A DNA stretch of 64,000 bases from Streptomyces coeruleorubidus (GTDB taxonomy: Bacteria > Actinomycetota > Actinomycetes > Streptomycetales > Streptomycetaceae). The notes under the pieces were generated by a model. It ran no database searches, was not told the origin of the DNA, and saw nothing but the letters and a program-made list of their open reading frames with translations. The position numbers and the translations under genes were made by a program. Of the stretch, positions 26,659-34,773 are shown in pieces (position 1 is the stretch's first letter; each line of letters opens with the position of its first letter). The stretch is from positions 7,725,001 through 7,789,000 of the forward strand of contig NZ_CP023694.1 of assembly GCF_008705135.1 (NCBI RefSeq). Reading direction: 5' to 3'.

Positions 26659-27041
26659 CCTTCGGCCGGCTCGAGCGCGGCTTCAGGCGCCCGGTGCCAG
26701 TACTCCTTGAACTGCGCGCAGCGCCCGTCCTCGGCGAACCTCAGGGCGAGGCAGCCCGCGGCGCTTCGCGGGGTCCCGGTGGCGGGGTCGTAGAGAATGC
26801 ACCACCACTCCACCGAGGCGCGATCGGCGGACACGATCGGGGTGCCGAACCAGACGGCCGGGTCCTTCTGGCGCGACAAAGTGGCCGTCCAGTGCTCGGC
26901 GATCGCGTCGTGGCCGACATGAGGTGTGCCGAACGGCCCCTGGTGGTAGGACGCGTCATCGGTGAACAGTGCGGCGATCGCTTCCGGATCCCGTTCCTTC
27001 CACCGGGCCTGGAGCTGGTCGATCCAATCCTGGACGTTCAT
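26646..27041 (-). CDS. NTF2/SnoaL-like small protein
   Basis: A 131-aa protein of the NTF2-like fold: an N-terminal helix (WIDQLQARWKERDPEAIAALF), a D-D-A-S-Y-H turn, VGHDAIAEHW, and beta strands ending FAEDGRCAQFKEYWH. Members include SnoaL polyketide cyclases, ketosteroid isomerase-like enzymes and non-catalytic binders. Its ATG overlaps the KASIII-like stop (ATGA) and its end overlaps the P450 start. A cyclase, isomerase or dehydratase role in the pathway is plausible; the catalytic residues are not certain. Confidence 0.82.
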   Translation of the reverse strand: MNVQDWIDQLQARWKERDPEAIAALFTDDASYHQGPFGTPHVGHDAIAEHWTATLSRQKDPAVWFGTPIVSADRASVEWWCILYDPATGTPRSAAGCLALRFAEDGRCAQFKEYWHRAPEAALEPAEGWLR

Positions 27042-28123
27042 TTCTTCTCCTCGTACGGCTGCGGGCGTCCGGTGGCCCAGGCAGGTAGGTGGGTGATCTC
27101 GATGACGGCGGCGGTGAGGGAGACGCCCACCCCGTTGCTGATCATCAGTACGTGGTCTCCCTCGGCCAGTTGCCGGGTCTCGACCAGATGTGTCAGGGCG
27201 ACGAAGTGGTCATTGACCGTCAGATGACCGAGCGGACGGCCGAGTTCGAGCATGCCGCGCGCGGGATCGATGCCCAGGGGCCGCATGATGGTGCCGAGGT
27301 AGGCCTCTCCGCCGGAGAACACATGGGTGACCCGGCTGATGTCGGCCGGGGTGAGGTCGGCTTCCTCGATCGAGCGCAGACCGAGTTCGGTACGGGCGAG
27401 GTACACCGCTCGATTGGCCGCTGCTGCCCTGTCCGGGAATCGCCGGACGAAGTCGGCCAGCCTGGCGCCGAGTTCTATCGGGCCGTCGGAGGTGATCGCG
27501 GGTGGGAACAGCGGGCCTTCAGGGCGGTTCATCTCCTCCAGGTCCGGCAGGGACGCCGAGTTGATCGCCTTGACCCGGGCGAATCCCTCCCGAGTGGACA
27601 GGACGGCCGCGGTCGCCGCGTCACCGAGGATGGAGCCCCGTGGGGTGTTGGCTCCCGCCTGGTACCGCCAGCGGTCCACACGTGGTGTACCGAACTTGTC
27701 GGCGCCGGTGACCAGTGCCGCGACGCGGCCCGAGCCGACGCTCAGATAGCCGTGGGCGAGTTCCATGGCGGCCAGGACACCATTGCAGCCTTGCCGCACC
27801 TCCATGGCCGGTACCTGGCTGCCGAGGGTGTGCCGGAGTATGTAGTGGTGGGGTGTCCACGCTTCCGGTCCCTGGTCGAAGGTCGATGCGTGCAGCAGCA
27901 GCCCGACCTCGCCGTTGGAGTGTCCCGACCGGGCCAGAGCCCTGTTCGCCGCGACGACGGCCATCTCGGGCGCGGAGATGTCCCCGGCCACTGCGGCACT
28001 GGTCCAGCCGTCCTTCTTCCACGTCTGCTCGTCGTACAGGCCCAAGGCGACCGCGCGGTCCGCTGGGAATGGCTCGGGCAGGTAGCTGCTCAGCCCGGCT
28101 ATATGCAGGTTCTCCACACGCAC
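27038..28123 (-). CDS. KASIII-like (FabH-family) acyl-condensing or acyl-transfer enzyme
   Basis: A 361-aa thiolase-fold protein. The active-site Cys is C113 in R-Q-G-C-N-G, and the GDAATAAVL segment near 168 matches KASIII. The usual H-Q-A-N motif is replaced by T-H-V-F-S-G-G-E at 266-273 (His267), and the region of the usual Asn reads L-T-V-N-D-H at 301-306. Loss of the standard Cys-His-Asn arrangement recalls CerJ-type KASIII homologues that transfer acyl groups to oxygen or nitrogen without decarboxylation. It starts with GTG 28123, two bases after the PEP-synthase-like stop. It may prime or transfer an acyl chain in this pathway. Confidence 0.85.
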   Translation of the reverse strand: MRVENLHIAGLSSYLPEPFPADRAVALGLYDEQTWKKDGWTSAAVAGDISAPEMAVVAANRALARSGHSNGEVGLLLHASTFDQGPEAWTPHHYILRHTLGSQVPAMEVRQGCNGVLAAMELAHGYLSVGSGRVAALVTGADKFGTPRVDRWRYQAGANTPRGSILGDAATAAVLSTREGFARVKAINSASLPDLEEMNRPEGPLFPPAITSDGPIELGARLADFVRRFPDRAAAANRAVYLARTELGLRSIEEADLTPADISRVTHVFSGGEAYLGTIMRPLGIDPARGMLELGRPLGHLTVNDHFVALTHLVETRQLAEGDHVLMISNGVGVSLTAAVIEITHLPAWATGRPQPYEEKK

Positions 28124-28125
28124 GT

Positions 28126-30813
28126 CTACTCCGCGGATTGTTTGGACTCGGGCTCGGACAGCAGACGTACTTGGCCGGTGTCCCCGTCGATCTCCAGCCA
28201 GGCACCGTCCGGGATGACGGTCATGGCCCCCGGCACCGCCACCACGGTGGGGATTCCCAGCAGCCGCCCGCTGATCGCGGTGTGCGAGATCAGGCTGCCG
28301 CGTTCGACGACGATGCCCTTGGCCGCCATCATCAGGGCCAACCAGCCAGGGTCGGTCTCCTTCGCGACGAGGATGCGGTCCGTGCAGGACTCCGGGGACA
28401 CGGACGTGTCCTGAACGACCTTCGCGCGGGCCCGCACCCTGCCGCTGCTGGACGCCAGGCCGCGCAGTACGCCGTCCTCCGTCATACCGGCGAGCACCTC
28501 GGGGTCCTGGCGTGACTCCAGTGCGATGGGGACCGGAGGGCCGGCCGGCGTGGTGAAGTACGCCGGGGGATCAGGTCTGTCGGCCGCCCGGGCCATCCCT
28601 TCCCTGCGCACCCGTACCAGGGCGCGCAGGTCACGGCCGGGCAGCGTACCGTCGAAGGCGCCCAGCACCTCGTCCACCTGCAGATGCACCACGTCGGCGG
28701 CGTCGTCCAGCATTCCCGACGCGACCAGCCGGTCGGCGAGCTGCCAGAGCACCTCGCGTGAGACGCCGTACAGCTGGCTGCGGCAGAACCGGGTGTCCTC
28801 GCGGGCCTTGACGGCGAACCGCAGGAATGCCAGCGCCGCGCCCAGCACAATTCTGCGCAGCGGGTTCGGGCAGGTGTCGCGCAGGACCCGCCGTGCTTCC
28901 GCCCTGGTGCGCGCCTCGTCGGCCATGTTGCCGGCCACGGTCAGGCGCTGGGCGATGAACGGCCGCAGGGTGGGCAGGATCATCCATGGCTGCTGGCGAG
29001 GGGTGAGCACTTCCAGTTTCAGGTCGTGCACAGCGCGGTCGCCGTAGGTGGCCACATGCCGGCTGAAGGCCCCGGCGACACCGGCGCCGTGACGGCCCGC
29101 GGAGATCTCGTCCCACACCTGGCGTTCCGGTTCCCGCAGAACGGCCTCGCGCAACGACGGCCGCTCATTGACCAGCTCCGCCAAGGCGATCGCGGACCGG
29201 AGCGACTCGATCGTGCGGTTGGTTCTGCCTCCGGCCAGCAACCGTGGCAGCAGCGCGTCACCCCCCGGAACCCAGCGCTTCAGCAGAGCTCCGGTGACCG
29301 CAAGGCCGGCCAGCCCGAAATAGCTGGTCACCATCGTGATGCCCCAGCGCTGTTCGGCCTCGGCCCACATGTGGCGGTACCGGGCGATCAGCTCGTCGGC
29401 CGGGCGGTCCCCGATCGACACGGAATCGGCCACCAGCGCGTCCCACCAGCGCAGGAACAAGCGCAACTGTCGTGGCTGCCTGGCGCACATCCATGCCAGT
29501 CGTGGCATGTTGCGCATCAGGGCCAGCGGCCGGCGAGGCGACACGCCGGGCATGCCTGTTCGTTCGGTGAGCCCGAGCGAACGTTCCCACAGCGGGCGCA
29601 TGAGCTCGAACCCGGGAATGTTGCCGTGCAGGGTGAACCACGCGTCCAGGCGGTAGTACACGCGGCCGTCCAGGTAGCCGACCATCCGGCTCAGGTGGTG
29701 CCGGTTCTGGCGGAGCGAGCGTTCGCTCACACCCATCCGCCGGTAGAAGTCGGAGAACCCCATCCGGTAGAAGACCTGCGCCTGGGAGTAGGTCAGCGCG
29801 CTGGTCAGGCCTGGGAAGCTCTCGGTGAGGTTGTGGTTGGTCCATGGCACATCCGGACCGGTGGCCGCAGGCCTGCTCACCACCACGGGTCTGGCCTGCA
29901 CCAGGTGGACGGTTCCGTCTTCCGTCAGGGTGCCCTCGATGTCCTGCGGCCCGCCCAGGAGATCCTCGGCCCTGGCGGCGAGAGCGCAGATGCGACTTAC
30001 CTCCCCGTCCGTGAGTACCGGTGTCTCGGCGAGATCGGCGGGCACCGGAAGTGTGGTCACGCCCGCTGCGGGCCGGGCCGGATCAAGGCCCACCATCAAG
30101 GTTTTGGACACGCGATCCACTTCGATCGCGCCGGTCCGGCCCTCCACGAAGAAGTGGTCGATGTCCGCCTTCTCCTGGACGATCCCTTCCCCGATACCGT
30201 GCGCGGCGGCGATCACCTTTCGGTCGGCGCCAGTGCGCGGGTCCCTGGTGAACACCACGAAGGACCGCACACCCGGCACCATGCGCTGCACCCCGACCGC
30301 GATCCGGGCCGCGGTCGCGTCCACTCCGCGACGTACCCGGTAGAGCACGGCCTCGGGGTTGTATGCGGAGGCCCAGCAGTCCACGATCCTGGCCAGTACA
30401 GCGTCACGGTCCACGTACAGGAAACTGTCGGACAAGCCGGCGAAGGGGTCATCGGCACCGTCCTCGCCGCTGCCGTCCGCGTCCGCCACGACACACGCCC
30501 GCACGGCGACCAGGCCATCGGCATCCGTCAGTGCGTCGAACGCGGTCAGCACCCGGTCCGCCAGCGAGGGCGGCACACAGCCGGCGCGGATGCTGTCGCG
30601 GGCCGCGCTCGCCCATGCGATCAGCTCCGCGGAGCCCGCGTCGTCGCCGGGAAACCCTGTCACGGCCGGCACCGACGCCTGGAACGCGGCGCCGGTCAGG
30701 CAGAAGAACGCAGGCACCGGCAGGCCGGCGCGGCGCATCACGTCCTGCCGGGCGAACTTGTGGCCAACGAGCGTCGGATCTCCCAGCTCGGGTCCATCCA
30801 GAATGAGTTCCAT
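28126..30813 (-). CDS. PEP-synthase/rifampin-phosphotransferase-like enzyme
   Basis: An 895-aa protein from ATG 30813, two bases after the ICMT-like stop; longer upstream readings overlap that gene. The N-terminal 320 aa are the pyruvate-phosphate-dikinase/PEP-synthase ATP-binding domain (GHKFARQDVMRRAGLPVPAF, DVEGTL-like DIEGTLTEDG with VQARPVV). A helical middle region is not part of classical PEP synthase. The C-terminus is the swivelling phosphohistidine domain: E-R-G-S-L-I-S-H-T-A-I with His844, then GIPTVVAVPGA. The PEP-binding TIM barrel of true PEP synthase appears absent, so the architecture is that of rifampin phosphotransferase. It probably phosphorylates an intermediate or the final product using ATP. 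Confidence 0.82.
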   Translation of the reverse strand: MELILDGPELGDPTLVGHKFARQDVMRRAGLPVPAFFCLTGAAFQASVPAVTGFPGDDAGSAELIAWASAARDSIRAGCVPPSLADRVLTAFDALTDADGLVAVRACVVADADGSGEDGADDPFAGLSDSFLYVDRDAVLARIVDCWASAYNPEAVLYRVRRGVDATAARIAVGVQRMVPGVRSFVVFTRDPRTGADRKVIAAAHGIGEGIVQEKADIDHFFVEGRTGAIEVDRVSKTLMVGLDPARPAAGVTTLPVPADLAETPVLTDGEVSRICALAARAEDLLGGPQDIEGTLTEDGTVHLVQARPVVVSRPAATGPDVPWTNHNLTESFPGLTSALTYSQAQVFYRMGFSDFYRRMGVSERSLRQNRHHLSRMVGYLDGRVYYRLDAWFTLHGNIPGFELMRPLWERSLGLTERTGMPGVSPRRPLALMRNMPRLAWMCARQPRQLRLFLRWWDALVADSVSIGDRPADELIARYRHMWAEAEQRWGITMVTSYFGLAGLAVTGALLKRWVPGGDALLPRLLAGGRTNRTIESLRSAIALAELVNERPSLREAVLREPERQVWDEISAGRHGAGVAGAFSRHVATYGDRAVHDLKLEVLTPRQQPWMILPTLRPFIAQRLTVAGNMADEARTRAEARRVLRDTCPNPLRRIVLGAALAFLRFAVKAREDTRFCRSQLYGVSREVLWQLADRLVASGMLDDAADVVHLQVDEVLGAFDGTLPGRDLRALVRVRREGMARAADRPDPPAYFTTPAGPPVPIALESRQDPEVLAGMTEDGVLRGLASSSGRVRARAKVVQDTSVSPESCTDRILVAKETDPGWLALMMAAKGIVVERGSLISHTAISGRLLGIPTVVAVPGAMTVIPDGAWLEIDGDTGQVRLLSEPESKQSAE

Positions 30814-30815
30814 GG

Positions 30816-31457
30816 TCACCAGACCCCCGGGATCAGACGTGCCCGACCACCGGCATAGGCCGGGTAGGCGGGAATCAGCCACAACACCCGTTCCTCGACG
30901 CGGATCCGCCATATCACCACCGACAGCAACACAACGAAGAACAGCACGCTCAACGGATTGAGGAAGAACGCCACAAAGGCGGCGTTGGCCAGCACCATTC
31001 CGGAGTAGGCCGGATGCCGTACGAAACGGTACGGCCCGTCGCCCACGATCGAATGGTCGGAATAGCGGACCACGTGGTGGGAGTAGAACCGGCCCAGCGT
31101 CCGGATCGCCACCAGCCGGAGCGTGACGGCGCCGGCGAACACCACGATCGGCGCGATCATCCACGCCGACCACCGCTCCCAACTCAGCGGCCACAGCACC
31201 GCGGAGATGGCGGTCCCGGCCCGGCTGAGCGCGTAGGGCAGCAGCGTGTTGTTCTCGGCGGCCGCCTGCGACGGATGTTGCACGGTGATCCGGGCCTCAG
31301 CCAGCATCCAGACCAGATACGCGCAGGCCAGTCCCGCCGCGACGAGGTGTGTCGGCCGGTGGCCCGAGGAGACGAGCAGGACGGTCCCGGCCAGTACCGC
31401 TGTGACCGTGGCCGGCAGCAGAGCGCGCAGGGACGCAACGACGGCACGCTGGTTCAT
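30816..31457 (-). CDS. Isoprenylcysteine carboxyl methyltransferase (ICMT)-like membrane protein
   Basis: A 213-aa protein with about five hydrophobic segments. The C-terminal signature D-G-P-Y-R-F-V-R-H-P-A-Y-S-G near 155-168 and V-E-E-R-V-L near 190 bind S-adenosylmethionine in ICMT and related phospholipid/isoprenoid methyltransferases. ATG 31457 overlaps the AfsA-like stop (ATGA). In this operon it may methylate a carboxylate or hydroxyl of a lipidic or prenylated product in the membrane. Some members of this fold are not methyltransferases, so the reaction remains an inference. Confidence 0.83.
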   Translation of the reverse strand: MNQRAVVASLRALLPATVTAVLAGTVLLVSSGHRPTHLVAAGLACAYLVWMLAEARITVQHPSQAAAENNTLLPYALSRAGTAISAVLWPLSWERWSAWMIAPIVVFAGAVTLRLVAIRTLGRFYSHHVVRYSDHSIVGDGPYRFVRHPAYSGMVLANAAFVAFFLNPLSVLFFVVLLSVVIWRIRVEERVLWLIPAYPAYAGGRARLIPGVW

Positions 31458-32332
31458 GTCGCACTTCGGTTCGCGCGAAAGCGGGCGTACACATCCGGCC
31501 TGACCGCTTTGCTCGCATAGACCAAAGAGCCGAGCACGGACTCCCGTGCGTCGTCGGCGACCACGTCGAAATGGAACTTGGCCTTGTTCGGCGAGATCGG
31601 CGCAGTTTTCCACCTCAACGAAACCGGAAGGGAGCGCGGCAGCGCGACAGGCAGGTCCGCGGTCACCCCGACCCACAAGATCTGGGTATCCAGCGGCCAC
31701 CCGCCGAATCGGTGCGACAGCCAGGTGGACAACTGCCGACCCGCCTCGATGACCGCCTCGATCGGACGGACGCCGGCACGGTGACCGCTCAGCGCATGAC
31801 CGTCCGGTGGTGACACCACCCCGCCGGTGAGCTGGCGGTCGGTCAGCGACGGCTCGCCGATCATCACGTTCTCCGGACGGGTCCGGTGCACAAGCGCGGC
31901 CTGGGCGGGCAGCCGCTCGTCAGCGCTCTCCTGACGTATCCATGCGGGCCCGGCCTCGGAGGTGAACTCGAACCAGCCGTCGGCCACGACCGAGGATTCC
32001 TGGGTGACGAACATGTTCCGCCGCCCCGCCTGCGGCGGGCCCACATGCAGCACCGGCGCCGGTTTGAGTTCGCCTATGGCACGAAAGGTCATCGCCCCCT
32101 TGACCCGGTGGTCATGCGGGGTCCTGATCCTCTGCCGTGCCAACTCCACCATCGCGCAGACCAGCAGGGTGCCGGGAACGTGGTCGAGCGGATGGTCGAA
32201 AAAGAACGGGTCGGTCTGATCGACGCGGAGATCAGCCATCAACGTGCCATCGTCATTCCGCTGACGAATGGCGTTCAGCCAATCGCACGGATCTTCCTCC
32301 GCGGGTGTGAATGTCAGTCCGGGCAGCTTCAT
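31454..32332 (-). CDS. AfsA-family protein (gamma-butyrolactone-synthase-like)
   Basis: A 292-aa protein with two AfsA hotdog-like repeats. The first contains F-F-F-D-H-P-L-D-H-V-P-G-T-L-L at about 43-57, close to the D-H-P-x-D-H-V-P-G signature of AfsA/ScbA/BarX. The second lies at about 165-285 with V-H-R-x-R-P-E-N-V, like the V-H-K family motif. AfsA condenses a beta-ketoacyl thioester with dihydroxyacetone phosphate in the first step of A-factor-type signals; some homologues have other roles. It is the first gene of the operon. No GBL-receptor gene is adjacent, unlike typical autoregulator loci. Confidence 0.85.
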   Translation of the reverse strand: MKLPGLTFTPAEEDPCDWLNAIRQRNDDGTLMADLRVDQTDPFFFDHPLDHVPGTLLVCAMVELARQRIRTPHDHRVKGAMTFRAIGELKPAPVLHVGPPQAGRRNMFVTQESSVVADGWFEFTSEAGPAWIRQESADERLPAQAALVHRTRPENVMIGEPSLTDRQLTGGVVSPPDGHALSGHRAGVRPIEAVIEAGRQLSTWLSHRFGGWPLDTQILWVGVTADLPVALPRSLPVSLRWKTAPISPNKAKFHFDVVADDARESVLGSLVYASKAVRPDVYARFRANRSAT

Positions 32333-32704
32333 TTGGCCGCATACCTCGATTTCGGCGTGGACAATTCCAGGTGGGGTCGGCGTGCACAGCGCTCTGTTCC
32401 CCGATGAGCCGCCAGGGGCGCATCCCCCTGCTCCCGGCCTGGCGGCCCGCTCCGTTCACGAGGACACTGGTAAGCGCCACCGACCGTGCGTTGACGCGTT
32501 TCTGACGTACCGTTCGGTTTTCTTGACACCTTTCCCCTTCGCTGGTTCAGGGGATTGCTTCCGTCGTCGTGAACATCGGCGACTCGTGTAAAATGTCTTC
32601 AGTCAGCTTTGTGGCATCACCTAAACTGGTTTACCAACGTGTTCCCGGCTGTCCCGTGAAGGCAGGGAAACGAGCAGCCTTCGGTTGGACTATGCCTTCC
32701 GGCC
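32333..32704. promoter_or_regulatory. Upstream region of the AfsA operon with two small palindromes
   Basis: A gene-free stretch of 372 bp between the AfsA-like start and the hydrolase remnant. It contains ACCGTTCGGT (32509-32518; ACCG/CGGT arms, extended as GTACCGTTCGGTT) reminiscent of autoregulator-receptor elements, and TAAAC-TG-GTTTA (32622-32633) in an AT-rich patch. A TTGACA box on the plus strand (32523-32528) has no good partner. Promoter position for the operon is not resolved. Confidence 0.4.
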
Positions 32705-32960
32705 TTATTGGCGGGTCAGTTCGCGAAAGAAGGCGCGGATGTCGCCGACGAGAAGTTCGGGTTGTTCCATGGCGGCGAAGTGGCCGCCGCGGTCGAACTC
32801 GGTCCAGCGCCATGTTGGAGGAGCGTTCCGCGAGAGCGCGGATGGGCCGGATGTCCTTCGGGAACACCGCGACGCCCAGTGGGGCGGGTGACTGCGCAGG
32901 CTGATTCGGTGAGTGGCCGACCTCGTAGTAGCTTTCTGGCTGGAACCGCGGGTTGGGACA
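32705..32960 (-). pseudogene. Epoxide-hydrolase-like C-terminal remnant
   Basis: One frame reads PLGVAVFPKDIRPIRALAER and another RWTEFDRGGHFAAMEQPELL then DIRAFFRELTRQ and stop at 32705. This is the C-terminus of EphA-type epoxide hydrolases, including the catalytic His in G-G-H-F-A-A. The nucleophile part is missing and at least one frameshift is present. Confidence 0.75.
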
Positions 32961-33054
32961 GCGCGTGCGGGCGAGCGCGGGAGGCACCTGGCGGTTGGGG
33001 GCGGATCGAGCAGCTCAGGAAGGCCGTCAGCACCCTGCGCCTCCCGGGCGGGGT

Positions 33055-33885
33055 TCAGCGGGGCAGGCCGACGGCGCGGGACATGACGGTGTCGAAGGCG
33101 CGGTCGGGCAGGATCCGGCGCAGGACGAGCAGGGGGCGGGCTCCGGAGCCGGCGATGTAGCGGGTCTTGGGGCGGCGGGCGGTGACGGCCTTGCCGATGG
33201 CGTCGGCGATGACGGAGGGCGGGGAGCTGCGCTTGGTGGTGGCCTCCGAGCGGATGGTGGAGACGACGGCTGCGGCGTGCGCGGTGTAGGCACCGCTGTT
33301 GGAGGACTTCTCCAGCTTGTCGGCGGCGATGGCGCCCCACTCGGTGGCGATGCTGCCGGGCTCGATGACGACGACGTCGATGCCGAAGGACTTGGTCTCC
33401 AGGCGCAGGCAGTCGCTGAGGGCTTCGAGGGCGAACTTGGTGCCGTGGTACCAGCCGCCGAGCGGGGTGTAGATCTTGCCGCCCATGGAGGTGACGTTGA
33501 TGACGGTGCCGGCGCGCTGGGTGCGCATGTGGGGCAGGGCGAGCTGGGCCAGGCGGATCGCGCCGAAAACGTTGACCTCGAACTGGTAGCGGGCCTCGTC
33601 CAGGGAGACGTCTTCCAGGGCGCCGTAGGAACCGTATCCGGCGTTGTTGACGAGCACGTCGATCCGGCCGGTCTCGGCAACGATCTTCTCGATACCGGCC
33701 CGCATGGAGTCCTCATCCGTGACGTCCATGGCCAGCGGGCGGACGTCGTGCTCGGCGAGCCCTTCGAGGCGGTCGGTGCGGCGGGCGGCCCCGTAGACGG
33801 TGTAGCCGAGTTTCTGCAGCTTGAGAGCGGTGGCTTCACCGATGCCGGAGGAGGCACCGGTGACGAGGGCGGTCTTGGTGGGCAT
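33055..33885 (-). CDS. Short-chain dehydrogenase/reductase
   Basis: A 276-aa classical SDR: T-G-A-S-S-G-I-G at 9-16, D-V-T-D-E-D, N-N-A-G-Y-G, and Y-H-G-T-K at about 155. The VYGAARRTDRLEGL segment after the cofactor loop suggests NADP preference. The C-terminal half with RRILPDRAFDTVMSRAVGLPR is like the SDR at 57992, whose end reads RRIVPARAFDKSVRKLNRM, so the two are paralogues. It is divergent from a TetR gene. The substrate is unknown. Confidence 0.9.
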   Translation of the reverse strand: MPTKTALVTGASSGIGEATALKLQKLGYTVYGAARRTDRLEGLAEHDVRPLAMDVTDEDSMRAGIEKIVAETGRIDVLVNNAGYGSYGALEDVSLDEARYQFEVNVFGAIRLAQLALPHMRTQRAGTVINVTSMGGKIYTPLGGWYHGTKFALEALSDCLRLETKSFGIDVVVIEPGSIATEWGAIAADKLEKSSNSGAYTAHAAAVVSTIRSEATTKRSSPPSVIADAIGKAVTARRPKTRYIAGSGARPLLVLRRILPDRAFDTVMSRAVGLPR

Positions 33886-33916
33886 GGGGGGGTCCTCACG
33901 ATTAAGATGAATTCAA

Positions 33917-33936
33917 GTTCACTATCTATCATGAAC
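33917..33936. promoter_or_regulatory. Candidate TetR operator
   Basis: GTTCA-N10-TGAAC in an AT-rich island between the divergent SDR (start 33885) and TetR (start 33977) genes, with another GTTCAC copy at 33940-33945. Confidence 0.45.
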
Positions 33937-33964
33937 CATAGTTCACCTTGATGCAAGTGGAAGG

Positions 33965-34012
33965 GCAGACACCTCCATGACCCAGGCCGCAGACACCTCC
34001 ATGACCCAGGCC
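33965..34012 (+). repeat. Tandem 24-bp duplication covering the TetR start codon
   Basis: Two exact adjacent copies (33965-33988 and 33989-34012) of a unit containing ACCTCCATGACC, so the gene has two equivalent ATG starts (33977 and 34001) and the protein begins with MTQAADTS-MTQA. Confidence 0.85.
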
Positions 34013-34579
34013 AAGGCACCGCGCGCAGACGCGGTCCGCAACCGCAAGAAGATCCTCACCGCCGCCGGCAAGCAGATCACCGTCTACGGCCCCGACGTGG
34101 GGATGGACGAGATGGCCGCCGCCGCGGGCGTGGCCGTAGGCACCCTGTACCGACACTTCCCCACCAAGACCGACCTGGTCGCTGCCGTCGTCGCCGAGTA
34201 CCTCGCCCGCGTCGCGGACGACGCCGAGGCCGCGCTCGCCCGCGTCGCCGACGGCGAAGGCCGCGCCCTCGATGAGCTCACCGCGTTCCTCGGCCGCGTC
34301 GTCGAGCAGTCCGCCACCGACCGCGCGGTGAAGGCCGCCGCGCAGACCCTCGGAGCAGCACTGGGCAACCGTGCTGACGAGGACCGTGCAGGCGCGGCCG
34401 TCGCAGGCCTCATCCACGCTGGGCAGGTCGACGGTGACATCCGCACGGACGTCACCGTCAACGACATCTACCTGCTGTTCTCCACCGCCCCCGCCGACCT
34501 GCCGCCAGCCGCCCGCACCCGTTGGCTCGCCCTCGTCACCCCCGGGCTGACCGCACAGTCCCGGCCGGCGGAGAGCTGA
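33977..34579 (+). CDS. TetR-family regulator
   Basis: A 200-aa protein (192 aa from the second start). HTH: KKILTAAGKQITVYG, then M-D-E-M-A-A-A-A-G-V-A-V-G-T-L-Y-R-H-F-P-T-K. It is closely related to the TetR at 16991, with the same organisation: divergent SDR, shared operator region and an LALVTPGLT end. It probably represses the SDR at 33055 and itself. The duplicated start region (24-bp tandem repeat) adds eight residues at the N-terminus. Confidence 0.92.
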   Translation: MTQAADTSMTQAKAPRADAVRNRKKILTAAGKQITVYGPDVGMDEMAAAAGVAVGTLYRHFPTKTDLVAAVVAEYLARVADDAEAALARVADGEGRALDELTAFLGRVVEQSATDRAVKAAAQTLGAALGNRADEDRAGAAVAGLIHAGQVDGDIRTDVTVNDIYLLFSTAPADLPPAARTRWLALVTPGLTAQSRPAES

Positions 34580-34601
34580 CACCCGGCGCGTCGCCGGCGC
34601 G

Positions 34602-34742
34602 GTGTTGGGACACCCGGAGGGGTACCTCACGCGGCAGCATGTGCGGGAGATGACGGGGTTGTCCGTGTCACAGCTCTCGGCCGGCGTCGACTCCTTGCGC
34701 ACACGTCTTGAGCAGGAAGGGCCGGGCGGGAGGCCTGCGTGA
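34602..34742 (+). pseudogene. Small C-terminal fragment of a helical DNA-binding-like protein
   Basis: A 46-codon frame reads GHPEGYLTRQHVREMTGLS then VSQLSAGVDSLRTRLEQEG. It resembles a winged-helix DNA-binding end, but no family is recognised and no good start is seen. Possibly a remnant. Confidence 0.3.
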
Positions 34743-34773
34743 GTCAGGCGCTGGGTTGCGGTCGTGCGCGAGG

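Noticed and set aside
29026..30858. A 610-codon plus-strand frame opposite the PEP-synthase-like gene
   Set aside because: No motifs; His/Gly/Arg-rich shadow composition; the minus-strand gene is coupled to its neighbours.
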